64,000 nucleotides of DNA from Brettanomyces bruxellensis (taxonomy: Eukaryota; Ascomycota; Pichiomycetes; Pichiales; Pichiaceae). Both the position numbers and the translations under genes were made by a program. The DNA lies in NCBI RefSeq assembly GCF_011074885.1, contig NC_054689.1, forward strand, positions 682,001 to 746,000. The letters run 5' to 3'. Under the pieces are notes generated by a model that worked only from the letters and a program-made list of their open reading frames with translations, made no database searches and was not told where the DNA came from. Of this stretch, positions 9,244 through 20,382 are shown in pieces. Numbering within the stretch: the first letter of the stretch is position 1; each line of letters starts with the position of its first letter.

Positions 9244-10693
9244 TATGGATGATATTATTAGTAATGTCCGTATCAGCTTCCCACTGTTTGAATGTTAAAG
9301 AGGGAAAGTAGAAGAAAAGAAACGACTAGGAGGAAAGAAAGTAGATTCAAGGAAGGAAAAGTGTGATTTAAATACAAAGGCGAAGCAAATGGCGAGGTTC
9401 TGTTTTTCAATAACTGGAAATGCCACCACTTACCCTAATCGCGCGAATATCTTGAGTCGGAGTGAAAAAAAATTGGAAAAATTAAAAAAAAAAAGATCAA
9501 CCGAGAAGTGGACACGGATCAAAGTACCAAGCAGTAAGAAAAAAAAGATTAAGACACGAACACAGTGGGGTGAAAAATATTAGAAAATGGAAGATGCTAG
9601 ATTTCGGCTTGGCAGAATATCGGCATCACAGGACTTGACAGAGAGTTGAGTAGCAAGATAGAGTGCTAAACTTGTGATATGATATCTACCTCACGATCGT
9701 TCATTACAAGCTACCATATGCCGTCTATTTTATAATGTCTAGAACCAGTAACAATATGAAAGATTGAAAATTCATAATTGCTTCTGAAGTTTTCGGCAAC
9801 AAATATATGTAATTAACCCGAAGAGATAGATGAAAATAAAAACAAAAACCTTAATACCAATCTTGTATTAGTTTCGAATGCTCGGAATCTGCAATCTTAA
9901 CTTGTACCAGAAATACATTTTCCTGACATATTTTGATGCCCACAATACATATAATATTCCAAATGATTACGAGTAATACGTATACGAATCGGAGTGTGTG
10001 CTTGATAACCTTAGGGATTTAGCCGTTGTAATGCGAAATACCCAACAAAAAGATTCTATTGGCTTCCACTTCGTTCCATCTGCTTATCATGCAAAATAGA
10101 ACAATATCAAGTACAGATTTTAAGATTTGCCATATGCATGCACGGATGTGCGCATCTTTTATTTGTACTATTTCGTACATTACCACGCGAACTTATTAAT
10201 CGTGCCACCAAAAATGTACAAACATGGAGAATCCGTAATTAAGTTGATTCATGTTTGCTAAAGCATAGTTCAACACATATCTGACGATTTTGTGGTATAC
10301 TGCTGCTATTTTATAAGTTGCACAGGTGTGCATGTTGAATTGCGCTTTCAAAGGATATCCTCATTTTTATAGTTAGCATACACTTCGTCAGATCCAATGC
10401 TATCTATTCTGTAATATGTAATTATACCAATCCACACATCTTATGTTGATAATCTGCACTTTATAATCAGACATGCTTTGTGGACACACATTGGTAACGG
10501 GCCATTCTGCATTTTGCATTCTTCAATATTATAATATTACATCCATACACCGCTCTTATCGGAGTGAAGATTAAAAATTGCACTTGCGTTTTAGAAGGGG
10601 CAGATTACCTAATCTATCTATCAGTTTGTACTTCCATACTACGAACCTGGTTCCACATCACGATCTGAATTCTCTGGTAACCAGACTCGACCA
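9244..10693. other. 1.45-kb gene-free divergent region
   Basis: Lies between PHO88 (-) and a Zn2Cys6 regulator (+). It is AT-rich throughout, with purine runs near 9440-9560. No tRNA boxes, conserved frame or repeat stands out. It is long for a yeast promoter, and long upstream regions are common for transcription-factor genes. Confidence 0.4.
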
Positions 10694-12993
10694 ATGAGAA
10701 AGATTCAAGAGCCTATGAAAGAGTCTGAGATGAAAAATGTGCGACGCAAGAGAAGCAAATATTCAAGGATGGGGTGTCGAGAGTGTAAGAGAAAGAAGAT
10801 AAAGGTATGGGAAAACATCTTTTATGAAAAATTGTGTGTCAAGATCATTACTAACCAAGAATTTGATGGTCTACTGATGACCTCTTTTATCAGTGTAATG
10901 AAGCAAGACCTTTATGTTCAAATTGCATTCGATCCGGTAAGGAATGCATTTATATTCCTCCAAAGCCCCGTAAACGATCTTGTCGACGGCCCCGGAAGAC
11001 AGATAACAAGAACATTATCAATAATGCAATGACAACTCAGAATGATGGCTCTACGGGGATACCTAATATTCAAAGCATGATAAATTCTGATGATTCAAAG
11101 AAATCAAATTTTTGTTTGAATGGGACAAACAGTCAGAGAATTTCATACTGTGCGCAGAAGAATGCACAAATATACGACAAAACGAGTATCGGAAGAGATC
11201 AAATAGACACAAACGGACAAATGTACCCCAGATATTCATCATATCCTTTATCTCCGCTATCAACTTTTACAATTCCGAACTTTGATAGTGATCTTTCTGC
11301 CAGCTCACTTGCGCATGGATTAAGTGAGATTATCACCACAAAGATCGATGAAGCGGGATTCGGTGATGATGCAATCAGTTCAATTGATAATCTCTTAGCG
11401 ATTGATACACAACCGACGAATGTAGCAACTCAGGTGACTTCAAATAACTTAGGCTCGATGCAATCTTATTCAGATCTTCTGGAGTTTCTTCAAGGAGGTG
11501 ATTATTATAAGAGTCAAAGTGACGATAGTTCCATTAAAAATACCCCTAACATCGATGATTATGTTCCTGGGGTGAATGATGCTTTTATGCGTCAAAAATT
11601 CTTACCGTCATTTATTTCGCATCCTCCTTCCGTCGAATCATTTGAATTCTGCGGTGATCATAAAAGATATTTGGAGTCGTTTTGCAATGATTTTTCGAGG
11701 GTGATTACCCCATTAACTGTAGCACCAGATAAAAATCCGGTCAGGGACATTATTTTAACTTATGCGAAGAACAACAACTATTTATTGGCTGTTGTTCTCT
11801 CTTGCGGTGCACTGCAATTGCACAGGAAAACACATATTGAGAAGGACAAGGCAGCGTATGGTCTGTACCTTTGGATTTGCATCAAACTTTTATCCACTGT
11901 TCTATCGGACGAGAAAAAGATTACAGAGAAGATCGAACCAATGATTTTGACACTACTTCTACTGGCTTCGTATACGGCTGTATCCAATATTCAGAAATGG
12001 AGGCCGCATTTAAAGGCTGCAAAGGAGCTATTAGCTGCATATGCACCTCGAAAAGATTCCACTGGATACTCAGAAAGCTCTTATGTTTTAGCATTTTGCA
12101 GAACATGGTATACATCCATTGAGGTGATTGCAGGATTAACGGCTTCCAAAGGTGGGACCATCGATAGTGAAACTGAGATTGACTCCTTGATTTTTGACTT
12201 GCCGGACATGAGATACTATCTTCAACTCATGAATATATCGAGAAAGGATGACTTTAACTTGTTCTATGGTTACACAAACAGCCTTGCTGTTTCTCTTCAA
12301 AAGCTTGCCAAATATATGCAGAGAATTAAAAAATATAAGAAATCAATTAAAACACATGTCACTTCTTCACCAAACATTACTGTTGAAGAATTGCAGAGCT
12401 TGATGCATAATATATGGAAAAACCAAAATTTCTTCATTATCAGCAAAAATGGCATTATACCCAAAGATCACTTTATTCTTCCGGAGAATTACATCAGGGC
12501 CCCTCCCGGATTTGAACCTCTCTCATATGAAGCTATTGAAAAACTGGAACTGGTTGATGGACGTACAGAGTATATATCCTGGTATGATATATGCCAACAG
12601 TCGTATGCTTGGACTGCATTACTTCTTGTTTTCACACGAATTCAAGAGCTTCCTCCAAAGCATTACCTGGTGAAACAAACAGTTCATAAGATTCTATCTT
12701 TGATGATCTTTCTTCATGCAAAAAAGACTGTGACGGGTTATGTGATGATGCTATTACAGTGTTCCGTATATATTACGGGTTTAAATTGTACGGATATTTG
12801 CGATAGACAATTGGTTTTGAAGTTTTTTGATAATTTGAATGTCATGGGAAATATTTCTGCCAAGGTCAACAAGGCAAAACTGATTCGTGTTTGGAAGAAA
12901 TATGACAGCAATGGTGGTAAAACAACAGTCGTATGTGGATCAGATTCAGATGATGATGATAATGAAATACCCAAAGATATTATTAGTTATTGA
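10694..12993 (+). CDS. Zn2Cys6 transcription factor, spliced
   Basis: Two exons (10694-10804 and 10894-12993) encode 736 residues. Splicing restores a perfect binuclear zinc cluster: Cys28, 31, 38, 45, 48 and 55 (CX2CX6CX6CX2CX6C; CRECKRKKIKCNEARPLCSN reads across the junction). A basic segment follows (PPKPRKRSCRRPRK). The region from about residue 280 to 600 is helical and fits the fungal regulatory domain of Lys14/Uga3-type activators (PF11951-like; e.g. ILTYAKNNNYLLAVVLSCGA). The tail is acidic (SDSDDDDNE). Family members act in the nucleus as pathway activators for amino-acid or nitrogen use. The target is unknown; the neighbouring ureohydrolase, MATE and NCS1 genes are candidates. The intron splits the DNA-binding domain, so an unspliced mRNA would give only a 112-residue peptide. 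Confidence 0.9.
10805..10893 (+). other. Intron within the zinc-cluster coding region
   Basis: 89 nt: 5' site GTATGG, branch point TACTAAC at 10849-10855, 3' site CAG at 10891-10893. Removal joins codon Lys37 to Cys38 (phase 0) and completes the Zn2Cys6 motif. This coding proof makes it the best-supported intron in the window. Confidence 0.93.
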
Positions 12994-13720
12994 CTAGCAT
13001 GGGGCAAACTAAAGTTTGAATGGAAGCAATATATTATATATGTGCATGGAAATAATTGGGATTATAACCCAACGGGGATGATATGCAATAAGGGTTGTGC
13101 CGTTAATCTTTCTTTCTGGAAAGAACAATTTTTTACATTCAGAAATATTAAAATACAAGTTTGCAAGTTAACCCCCTTTCTGGGCTGAAAAGTGCCGAAC
13201 CCTTTATTAGGTTTGACAAGTAGAATGATAATTTGCTACTTTACGTTAGGCGATATATTAAAAAGATTGTGCCAGCAAAGAAGATACAGATATGCAGATC
13301 AAAATGTAGTGATAATTTTAAAGTGAATTTATCAATCTAAAATATGGATGTTCACTTTTACACTTGAAAATTAACTTTCCGTATTTTATATGCTTGATCG
13401 TTGCAAGAATTAAGAACCACACTTTGATTTGATGGGTAATAATCATATCGCTTGTTAAGTATTAAATGATGAGTTGCGGCACAGCTGGGACTCTACTATT
13501 CACCAGTTTGCTTCATTGAAATTAGAAACAAGACAAGCATATCAATTGTCTAACAATTTAAAGACACTAACTCAAACACGCCTTCGACGATCAACATACT
13601 GATTATTCTATATTTACACCTATTAAGACAAAGGTTGATTATAAATTCAATTGATATTTATTTATACTTAATGAGGAGAAAACAACAAGACACAGAATTA
13701 CAAAAACAGCAATCCTGTAA
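12994..13720. other. Intergenic, convergent 3' ends
   Basis: Separates the Zn2Cys6 gene (+) and the ureohydrolase (-). It is AT-rich, and no gene or repeat is evident. Confidence 0.5.
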
Positions 13721-15076
13721 TTACTCCTGTTCCTTTAGAACCATCAATGAAATGATGGAGTCGGCAACCTGGGCAGCAGCTAAAGAAGTAATTTCTGCAC
13801 TGTCATATGGAGGAGAAACTTCGACAACATCACCACCAACAACATTAAGTCCTTCCAAACCATCAAGAACTGTAAGAAGCTCTCTGGAACTCCATCCACC
13901 TGGCTCAACAGTTCCGGTAGCTGGTGTAAAGGCTGGATCCATTGAGTCGACATCAACAGTGATGTAAACAGGTGCATCAGTGGAACCAATTCTCTCCTTG
14001 ATTTTCTTAATAATTCCGTCAGCTCCAATCTTATCAATATCTCTGGCAAGAATACGGTCAAATCCACAGTCGATATCGTGCTGAACATCTCTTGGACCAG
14101 GATAAGGACCTCTTATAGCGGCATGAATACAGTTGTCGCTGAGGTAACCCTTCTCATGTGCCCAGTGCAAATATGTACCATGGTTCATTGCCTGATAACT
14201 GGTGATATTACCACCGAAGTAGTATGGATTCCATGTATCAAGATGTGAATCAAAATGAATCACAGAGATCTTTCCATACTTCTCGTAGGCGGCCTTCACT
14301 GCAGGAAGGGTAATGGTGTGATCACCACCAAGTGTGAAAACCTTAGGTGCCTTTTGCTTGCTTTTTCCCGTAGTCTTATGGTTACGGATGGCTCTCTCAG
14401 CACGGTAGATCTGATCCAATGCAATACGATTATCCAAAGGAGTAACTGGAGGATCACCACAGTCAACAATTTTTGCCCAGTTACTGTAAGGATTAAATCC
14501 GCTGTAAACGGAGTAGGCCGGAGCCAATCTTCTGGAGCCCATTCTGATTCCAGTTGGTCCAAATCTTGTTCCTGGTCTGTATGAAGTTCCAGTATCAAAT
14601 GGTGCTCCAACAACAGCTATATCAAACTTTTCATCATCAAATGCTGCTGGGTCATAGCAGTTGGCATAGGGCAAATGTGCAAAGGAAACCAATCCACCAA
14701 ATTCTCCTCCTCTGTATAGAACGGAGGAACCATTGATATCCCTGAGATCATCCTTGTCTGGCACCTGATAATCATCCTGCATAGTAAGAACACTAAGTTC
14801 ATCTGAAAGAGGTAGTGCTTGCTTCTTATTCTTATTCTCTGCAATACTCATGTCGGCCTCATTATCCATCAAGAATCCAAACATGTAATCCAAAAGTGAT
14901 CTATTAGAATTGAGTTGGGACTTTTCGACCTTCTTTTCGTTGTCGTTCTTGTCCACTGAAACATGATCACCATCAATATTCAAGGATATTTGAACATCTG
15001 GGTTTGCTATGGCAGCAGCAGATACTAATTGCGTAAGCTTGATAAATGCTAGAATTACCGTCAAAGATGCTTTCAT
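13721..15076 (-). CDS. Agmatinase-family ureohydrolase with signal peptide
   Basis: Encodes 451 residues. A classical signal peptide (MKASLTVILAFIKLTQLVSA) is followed by about 95 residues of polar spacer, then a complete ureohydrolase domain (about 120-445). All metal-site motifs are present: GGDHT, HFDSHLDTW (DxHxD) and DVDSMDPAFTPATGT (DxDxxDP), with GAPFDTGTSYRPG at the substrate loop. The family hydrolyses guanidino compounds (agmatine, guanidinobutyrate, arginine) to urea and an amine using two Mn ions. The general build is that of agmatinases and guanidinobutyrases, not arginase; the exact substrate cannot be read from sequence. Secretion or vacuolar delivery is inferred from the signal peptide. 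The gene is divergent from a MATE exporter and close to an NCS1 permease and two Zn2Cys6 regulators. Confidence 0.88.
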   Translation of the reverse strand: MKASLTVILAFIKLTQLVSAAAIANPDVQISLNIDGDHVSVDKNDNEKKVEKSQLNSNRSLLDYMFGFLMDNEADMSIAENKNKKQALPLSDELSVLTMQDDYQVPDKDDLRDINGSSVLYRGGEFGGLVSFAHLPYANCYDPAAFDDEKFDIAVVGAPFDTGTSYRPGTRFGPTGIRMGSRRLAPAYSVYSGFNPYSNWAKIVDCGDPPVTPLDNRIALDQIYRAERAIRNHKTTGKSKQKAPKVFTLGGDHTITLPAVKAAYEKYGKISVIHFDSHLDTWNPYYFGGNITSYQAMNHGTYLHWAHEKGYLSDNCIHAAIRGPYPGPRDVQHDIDCGFDRILARDIDKIGADGIIKKIKERIGSTDAPVYITVDVDSMDPAFTPATGTVEPGGWSSRELLTVLDGLEGLNVVGGDVVEVSPPYDSAEITSLAAAQVADSIISLMVLKEQE

Positions 15077-15685
15077 ATTTAATTCTGCAGCTCGCTCCTT
15101 GAGATATCTTATTAATAACGAGTTAAGTTATAAATTACACCAATTAATCTATACTTCTAGGTTTGTCAAATTTGCACCTTTTTATACCAATTCAAATTAA
15201 ATTTAGATCTTGAAATATGTTATTGGCAACACGGTTCATGCAAATACCAATTCCGCTGTTGAAAGACATCATTTGCCAATGGTAGCGCGCTTACTTATTT
15301 AGGCAAGAAGAATTCCGAATTTAAATTTCGAAAATCATACTTCGCAAAAACCAATTCCGAAAACCATATTTCGCAAAAGCTCAATTCCGATGCTAGCTTT
15401 TCTTATCGGTTTTGGGTAAATACAATAAACATTAAAAGAATATTATTCATTAGCTTTTTTGCTGATCGTTTCCCTATGAACAAATGATTACGTTTATACA
15501 CGAACTTTCAAAAAACATTTTCACCTCATCACTTCAGGTTATGTACTTTTACTCAGAATGTGTTTAAAAAGCCATTAACAAGAACCCTAAAGCCAGGTTC
15601 TTCTATTTCTAAGAAAGCACATTTTCAGTTGTACTTGCAAATATTGTTACGAGCTTGTCAGAACGAACAAAAGTTGTGAAAAAAA
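15077..15685. promoter_or_regulatory. Divergent promoter with repeated AATTCCG elements
   Basis: Controls the ureohydrolase (-) and the MATE exporter (+). AATTCCG occurs at 15249, 15311, 15353 and 15383. The last three sit in an imperfect repeat that also contains TTCGCAAAA twice (15341 and 15370). A CGG triplet at 15407-15409 faces them. CCG/CGG half-sites are what Zn2Cys6 proteins bind, and the same element recurs upstream of the NCS1 permease. Confidence 0.5.
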
Positions 15686-17179
15686 ATGGCTGCTGCAAAT
15701 GCTTTGATAACAGCTGATGTACTGAATTACGGCAGTACGTCGCATTCTGAAATAGAAGAGACCAGTACGTTGGTGGATGAAGAAAATGTTTCTACTTTAA
15801 TTAGTGAGAAAAGGACATCCATGAAACAAGAACTGAAGACAATTTGTAGAACATCTGCCCCTTTGAGTGTTACATTCTTTTTACAGTACTCACTTCCGGT
15901 TGCATCAACATTTTCAGTCGGACACATTAGCGCAAAGCATTTAGCTGCCATTTCATTGGCAACCATGACATTCAATGTTACAAGTTCGATTTTTAACGGT
16001 ATGGCAACGTGTCTTGACACTCTTTGTCCGGCCGCATTTGGAGCGGGAAAGTATAAAAAGGTTGGCCTTTATTTTCAGAGATGTATCCTGTTAATGATGA
16101 CTCTGAATATCTTTATTGTCTTGTTTTGGTGGAATTCAGGAATATTCTTTAGACTTTTTGTTAAAGACTCTTCATTAGTTGCATTGGCCCAGAGTTATTT
16201 GAGAGTGATGACATTTTGTACACCTGCTTATATTCTTTTTGAAGCTGGGAAAAGGTACCTCCAAGCACAGAACATATTTGTGGCTGGGCAATATGCATTA
16301 TTCATTGCAGCACCTATCAACGCTTTTCTAAACTACGCACTAGTTTGGAGTAAACACTTTAACCTTGGATTTCTTGGAGCACCGTTAGGAACAACCATCA
16401 GTTATTGGATTTTGCCAACTTATCTATTTTACTATTCAAGAATGCATAGTACGGATAAATGCTGGGCACAACCTAACGTGAAAGCTATTTTCAGAGACTT
16501 AAAGCCCATGGCAAGCCTTGCTATTAATGGCACCGCCATGCTTCTTCTTGAATTTATCGCATTTGAAATTTTGACTCTTTGCTCGGCAACATTCGGGACA
16601 GAAACTTTGGCTGCCCAATCTATTTGCTCGACATTGGCTACACTATTTTTCCAAATTCCATTTGCCGCTTCGGTGGCCTCTAGCACAAGAATATCCAATC
16701 TTATTGGAGAAACTAATCAGAGATCTGCCAAAATTGCGACAAAAGCGACATATATCTTATCACTGGCTCTTGGAGTTCTAAACTTTTGCGTTCTTTTCTT
16801 CTTCCGAAAACAAATTGCTATGGTTTTCACCAATGATGCCACAGTCATAGGTATTGCGAAAGGGGTGATCGGAATTCTTGGGCTTAATCAATTTTGGGAT
16901 GCACCAAATATTTTGGGAGCCGGATGCCTAAGAGCTCAAGCAAGACAGCAAGTTGGGAGCAAGCTAAATGTTATTGCATATTATATCATTGGTTTACCAA
17001 TTTCATTGTTTCTAGGATTTAAAATAGATCTTGAAATAGTGGGCTTGTGGATAGGTCTATTGTGTGGCGTTTTCTCCTTGGCTTGTTCGGAATTCGTGTG
17101 CGTCTTTTTGACAGATTGGAAGTCTGTTATTAGAGAGGCTGAAAACCGTAACAAAAATCGGGAGAATAGTACAATTTGA
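15686..17179 (+). CDS. MATE-family multidrug/cation exporter
   Basis: Encodes 497 residues, with a polar N-terminus of about 50 residues and then 12 predicted membrane helices in two related halves. The start of the core (LSVTFFLQYSLPVASTFSVGHISAKHLAAISLATM) and CLDTLCPAAFGAGKYKKVG match the MATE signature, as does the second-half LAAQSICSTLATLFFQIPFA. Yeast relatives include Erc1. MATE proteins export organic cations or drugs against Na+ or H+. Beside a ureohydrolase, a role in exporting a polyamine or guanidine-like product is conceivable but unproven. The ATG at 15686 is the first in frame. Confidence 0.92.
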   Translation: MAAANALITADVLNYGSTSHSEIEETSTLVDEENVSTLISEKRTSMKQELKTICRTSAPLSVTFFLQYSLPVASTFSVGHISAKHLAAISLATMTFNVTSSIFNGMATCLDTLCPAAFGAGKYKKVGLYFQRCILLMMTLNIFIVLFWWNSGIFFRLFVKDSSLVALAQSYLRVMTFCTPAYILFEAGKRYLQAQNIFVAGQYALFIAAPINAFLNYALVWSKHFNLGFLGAPLGTTISYWILPTYLFYYSRMHSTDKCWAQPNVKAIFRDLKPMASLAINGTAMLLLEFIAFEILTLCSATFGTETLAAQSICSTLATLFFQIPFAASVASSTRISNLIGETNQRSAKIATKATYILSLALGVLNFCVLFFFRKQIAMVFTNDATVIGIAKGVIGILGLNQFWDAPNILGAGCLRAQARQQVGSKLNVIAYYIIGLPISLFLGFKIDLEIVGLWIGLLCGVFSLACSEFVCVFLTDWKSVIREAENRNKNRENSTI

Positions 17180-18026
17180 TGCTTCTTTGTCGCTGCTATT
17201 CCGCAAGAAGAAATATGGGAGATCATAGTTTTCCTAGAGGAGTAGCCGCAATTCCTAGTTTGTATACTTTATGTAATTGCAAATTTCAAGTTTCTTTGTT
17301 ATCTCGGAATTCATTAACATGCTTTCTATTGTTCGGTTAATTCCGATCACTCAATTCAATGTGTTTAAATTATCACTCGGGAAACAATTTTCTTTGTTAG
17401 GAATTTTTTCAATCATAGATAAGAAACTTGTCGAAGCGACGGGTTCATAACGATATACGAAATGCAAGCATACTTTTAAGTCACTTTTCTGAAATGCCTT
17501 AGGGAAGAGAGATGCGTGTGGGAATATTCAACACGAAGATCTTTTTCTAATCACAAATGGCTTTCGCATTTGAATTTACTTTTTAAGTCCGTCTATAATT
17601 CAAAGTAGAGGAAGGTCCTTGAATTGCGATCCCCACAATTTTTTTAATTTTTTTTTTTTTAATTTTTCGGAATTGAAAACAAACAAATAACGGGAAGTGA
17701 GTAATCAGGTTATCATCGATATACTAATATCTTGACAAACTGTATGTAGCCTGGACCCTTAGTAGAAATGAAAACTGAATTGCATCACAAACTCAGTAAA
17801 ATTCAAAATAGATAAGATAGGAATCGACCATAACATGATGTTGAAATGTCATTTTGACTATCTTCAGTATTTATCTCTTATCTAAACACCGCGGATTATA
17901 ATTACCGATATATATATATCTTTCAATGTTCAAGTTTAAGATGATGTCGACACAAAACCAAAAATGTCCAACCAGATTATATTTGTCCATAGTATGTCAA
18001 CTTGAGACCATAGTTTAAAGCATCAT
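17180..18026. promoter_or_regulatory. Upstream region of the NCS1 permease with CGG(N6)CCG palindrome
   Basis: About 850 bases between two tandem + strand genes. At 17332-17347 it carries TTCGGTTAATTCCGAT, a CGG-N6-CCG inverted repeat of the type bound by Ppr1 and UaY, the Zn2Cys6 activators of pyrimidine and purine genes. CGGAATT, the complement of the AATTCCG element upstream of the ureohydrolase and MATE genes, occurs at 17305 and 17668. A T-rich tract (about 17639-17666) precedes the second copy. Confidence 0.5.
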
Positions 18027-19781
18027 ATGCCTGTATTCTACAAAGTTTCTTCAGATATGCCGGATTCATACAAAGATTTTAAAAAGTCGTTCATAAAAAA
18101 GATGAAGCCTTTCGAGGTCCCTCATTTTGGACGTCACAGTTTATCGGTTTTGAAAAATCCAGATCTCGAACCAATGCCAATAAGCAGAAGACTTTGGGGC
18201 TTTTGGTCATATTTTGGTTATTGGGCAGTTCCAAATGTTTCTGTCTTCACATATTCCATTGGATCCTCGCTTCTTTCCTTAGGATTAAATATACAAAACA
18301 CAATTGGCGCTATTACCATAGGAAATATACTCATTATTTTGTATACATGTTTCAGTGCCAAACCAGGTAGTATCTTCAAGATAGGATACACCGTTTGCCA
18401 AAGAATGCTATTTGGAATTTATGGATCTGCTCTCGGCATTATAATCAGGATTATGTTGTCAATTGTTTATTTTGCTTCACAGTCTTGGCTTGGTGGACTT
18501 GGTGTTGTTGTTATGCTAAGTTCCTGGAGTAAAGGATACATGGATATGAAAAATACATTTTCTCTAAGTGTTCCAATGACAACGAGAGACTTTATTGCTT
18601 TCTTGTTATTCAACATAATTGAGTATTTCTTCTTCTTTATTCGACCAGAAAAGATGGGTCCCTTGGTGAACGGTTCATGCTTCATTACATTGATTGCAAT
18701 GTTTGGCGTGTTTGGTCATGAATTGCATAAATGCTATGCATTGACCGGGGGTCCGGGATCTATGTGGTACGAAAGTAATAGTGTGAAAAGTTCCGAGGTG
18801 GGCTGGACATGGTTACAAGCCATTACTATATTTTATGGTGCGGTTTCTCCAAATTGTACCAATATGAGTGATTATTCTCGTTTCAGCAAATCTCCAAAGC
18901 AAATGTACTGGGGAATTATTCTTTCCATTATGCTTTCGGGTATGTTAGTTCCTATCATGGGAATGGTTACGGCCTCAAATACGCAGGAAAATTATGGTGA
19001 GGCTATGTGGCTTCCTACAGATGTTTGTCTTCGCTGGATGAAAGATAATTATTCTTCGGGAACTCGAGCTGCTAGCTTCTTCTGTGGTCTTGCATTTGCA
19101 TCTTCCCAACTTACGTTTAATGTGTTAGCTAATGGATTCGCAGGAGGAATGGATCTTTCTGCTGTTTGTCCAAGATATATCAACATTTTTAGAGGTGCTA
19201 TTATTACAGCACTAGTTTCTTGGGTTTGCCAGCCTTGGACATTCTACAATACTGCCTCGGCATTCAACAACACTATGGCATCATTTGGTGTTGTGATGTC
19301 ACCAATAATGGGTCTTTTGGTCTCGGACTTTTGCTTTGTCCGGAAGAAGAGAGTCAGAGTGTCAAATTTATTTACATTAGACAAAAATGGGGACTTCTAT
19401 TTTTCCCATGGCGTTAACTGGAGATCAATAAGCTGCTTCTTTCTCGCAGTCATTCCAGGGATGCCTGGTTTAGCTGCTACAGTCAACACAAATATTCACA
19501 TCCCAATCGGTTTAATGCATTACTTTCAGAACAGTACCGTGTTTTCATTTTTCTGTCCCTTGATTTTGTACTACATATTATGCCGTATTTTCCCGCTAAA
19601 GAATGCTGGAACAATGGATCCTGAGGATTACTTCGATGTGATGACTGAGAAGGAACTTCAGAAATTGGATATGAGGCCTTTCTCTGGTGATCCTGCCGTT
19701 ATTGAAAGTGCCTCTTCTAATATGGGTTCAATTGAAATGGAAAAGGTTTCAGCTAAGGTTACAGTTGAAGCTGCGGTTTGA
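18027..19781 (+). CDS. NCS1-family nucleobase/vitamin permease (FUR-type)
   Basis: Encodes 584 residues. A cytosolic N-terminus of about 65 residues precedes roughly 12 membrane helices. The segment LWGFWSYFGYWAVPNVSVFTYSIGSS and the later GAVSPNCTNMSDYSRFSKSPK are typical of the FUR branch of NCS1 transporters, which includes Fur4 (uracil), Dal4 (allantoin), Fui1 (uridine), Thi7/Thi10 (thiamine) and Nrt1 (nicotinamide riboside). The C-terminus is polar. These are plasma-membrane proton symporters. Which substrate it carries cannot be decided by eye. Its position beside a ureohydrolase, and a Ppr1/UaY-like element in its promoter, favour a nitrogen-rich base such as allantoin or uracil. A second in-frame ATG at 18057 could also serve as start. 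Confidence 0.9.
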   Translation: MPVFYKVSSDMPDSYKDFKKSFIKKMKPFEVPHFGRHSLSVLKNPDLEPMPISRRLWGFWSYFGYWAVPNVSVFTYSIGSSLLSLGLNIQNTIGAITIGNILIILYTCFSAKPGSIFKIGYTVCQRMLFGIYGSALGIIIRIMLSIVYFASQSWLGGLGVVVMLSSWSKGYMDMKNTFSLSVPMTTRDFIAFLLFNIIEYFFFFIRPEKMGPLVNGSCFITLIAMFGVFGHELHKCYALTGGPGSMWYESNSVKSSEVGWTWLQAITIFYGAVSPNCTNMSDYSRFSKSPKQMYWGIILSIMLSGMLVPIMGMVTASNTQENYGEAMWLPTDVCLRWMKDNYSSGTRAASFFCGLAFASSQLTFNVLANGFAGGMDLSAVCPRYINIFRGAIITALVSWVCQPWTFYNTASAFNNTMASFGVVMSPIMGLLVSDFCFVRKKRVRVSNLFTLDKNGDFYFSHGVNWRSISCFFLAVIPGMPGLAATVNTNIHIPIGLMHYFQNSTVFSFFCPLILYYILCRIFPLKNAGTMDPEDYFDVMTEKELQKLDMRPFSGDPAVIESASSNMGSIEMEKVSAKVTVEAAV

Positions 19782-20382
19782 GAAGTTTTAAGTGCAATTA
19801 TTGTATAATGCATTTAGACTAAATAAGAGTGAACTTATGTATAAATTATGCGGTACAAGCGTAAAATATAAACAATCATGGTTATAGATTCTTTATGAAA
19901 TGAATTATTTTCATGCTTCTATTGTATTTGGCTTACGAAACTGTAAGTATGCACTTTTAATGAAGTATGTAATTGTTTTGAATGCATCATAAAAAGTAGA
20001 GCGTAAGAGCAAAATAGTATCTAACTCTGTCAGATGCCATAATATTATTTTCCTGCATAGAAGTTGAGCGATAGTTTACTTTATAAATAATATCGATTGT
20101 TTAAAAGTACTGAACAACTAGAATTACAAAGCGAAAGAGGTTAGAAATGAATTTATGTGCAGGGAAACAACAAGTGAGAATCCTTTTGCTCGGATGCCTG
20201 TTATCTATATTACACAAAATCCTTAAATAGAAGGCACAAAAAGCAACTTCGACATGCAGACTTCGATGAAACCAATATATATTCGGATGCATTTAATTTA
20301 CCCTAAAATTCAATTCAAACATAAAAAAGCAAATGCAAAATTAGCAAAGTATTATTTCTATTTTCATATATACCAATATATT
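19782..20382. other. Intergenic, convergent 3' ends
   Basis: Separates the NCS1 permease (+) and a Zn2Cys6 regulator (-). It is AT-rich, and no gene was seen. Confidence 0.5.
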
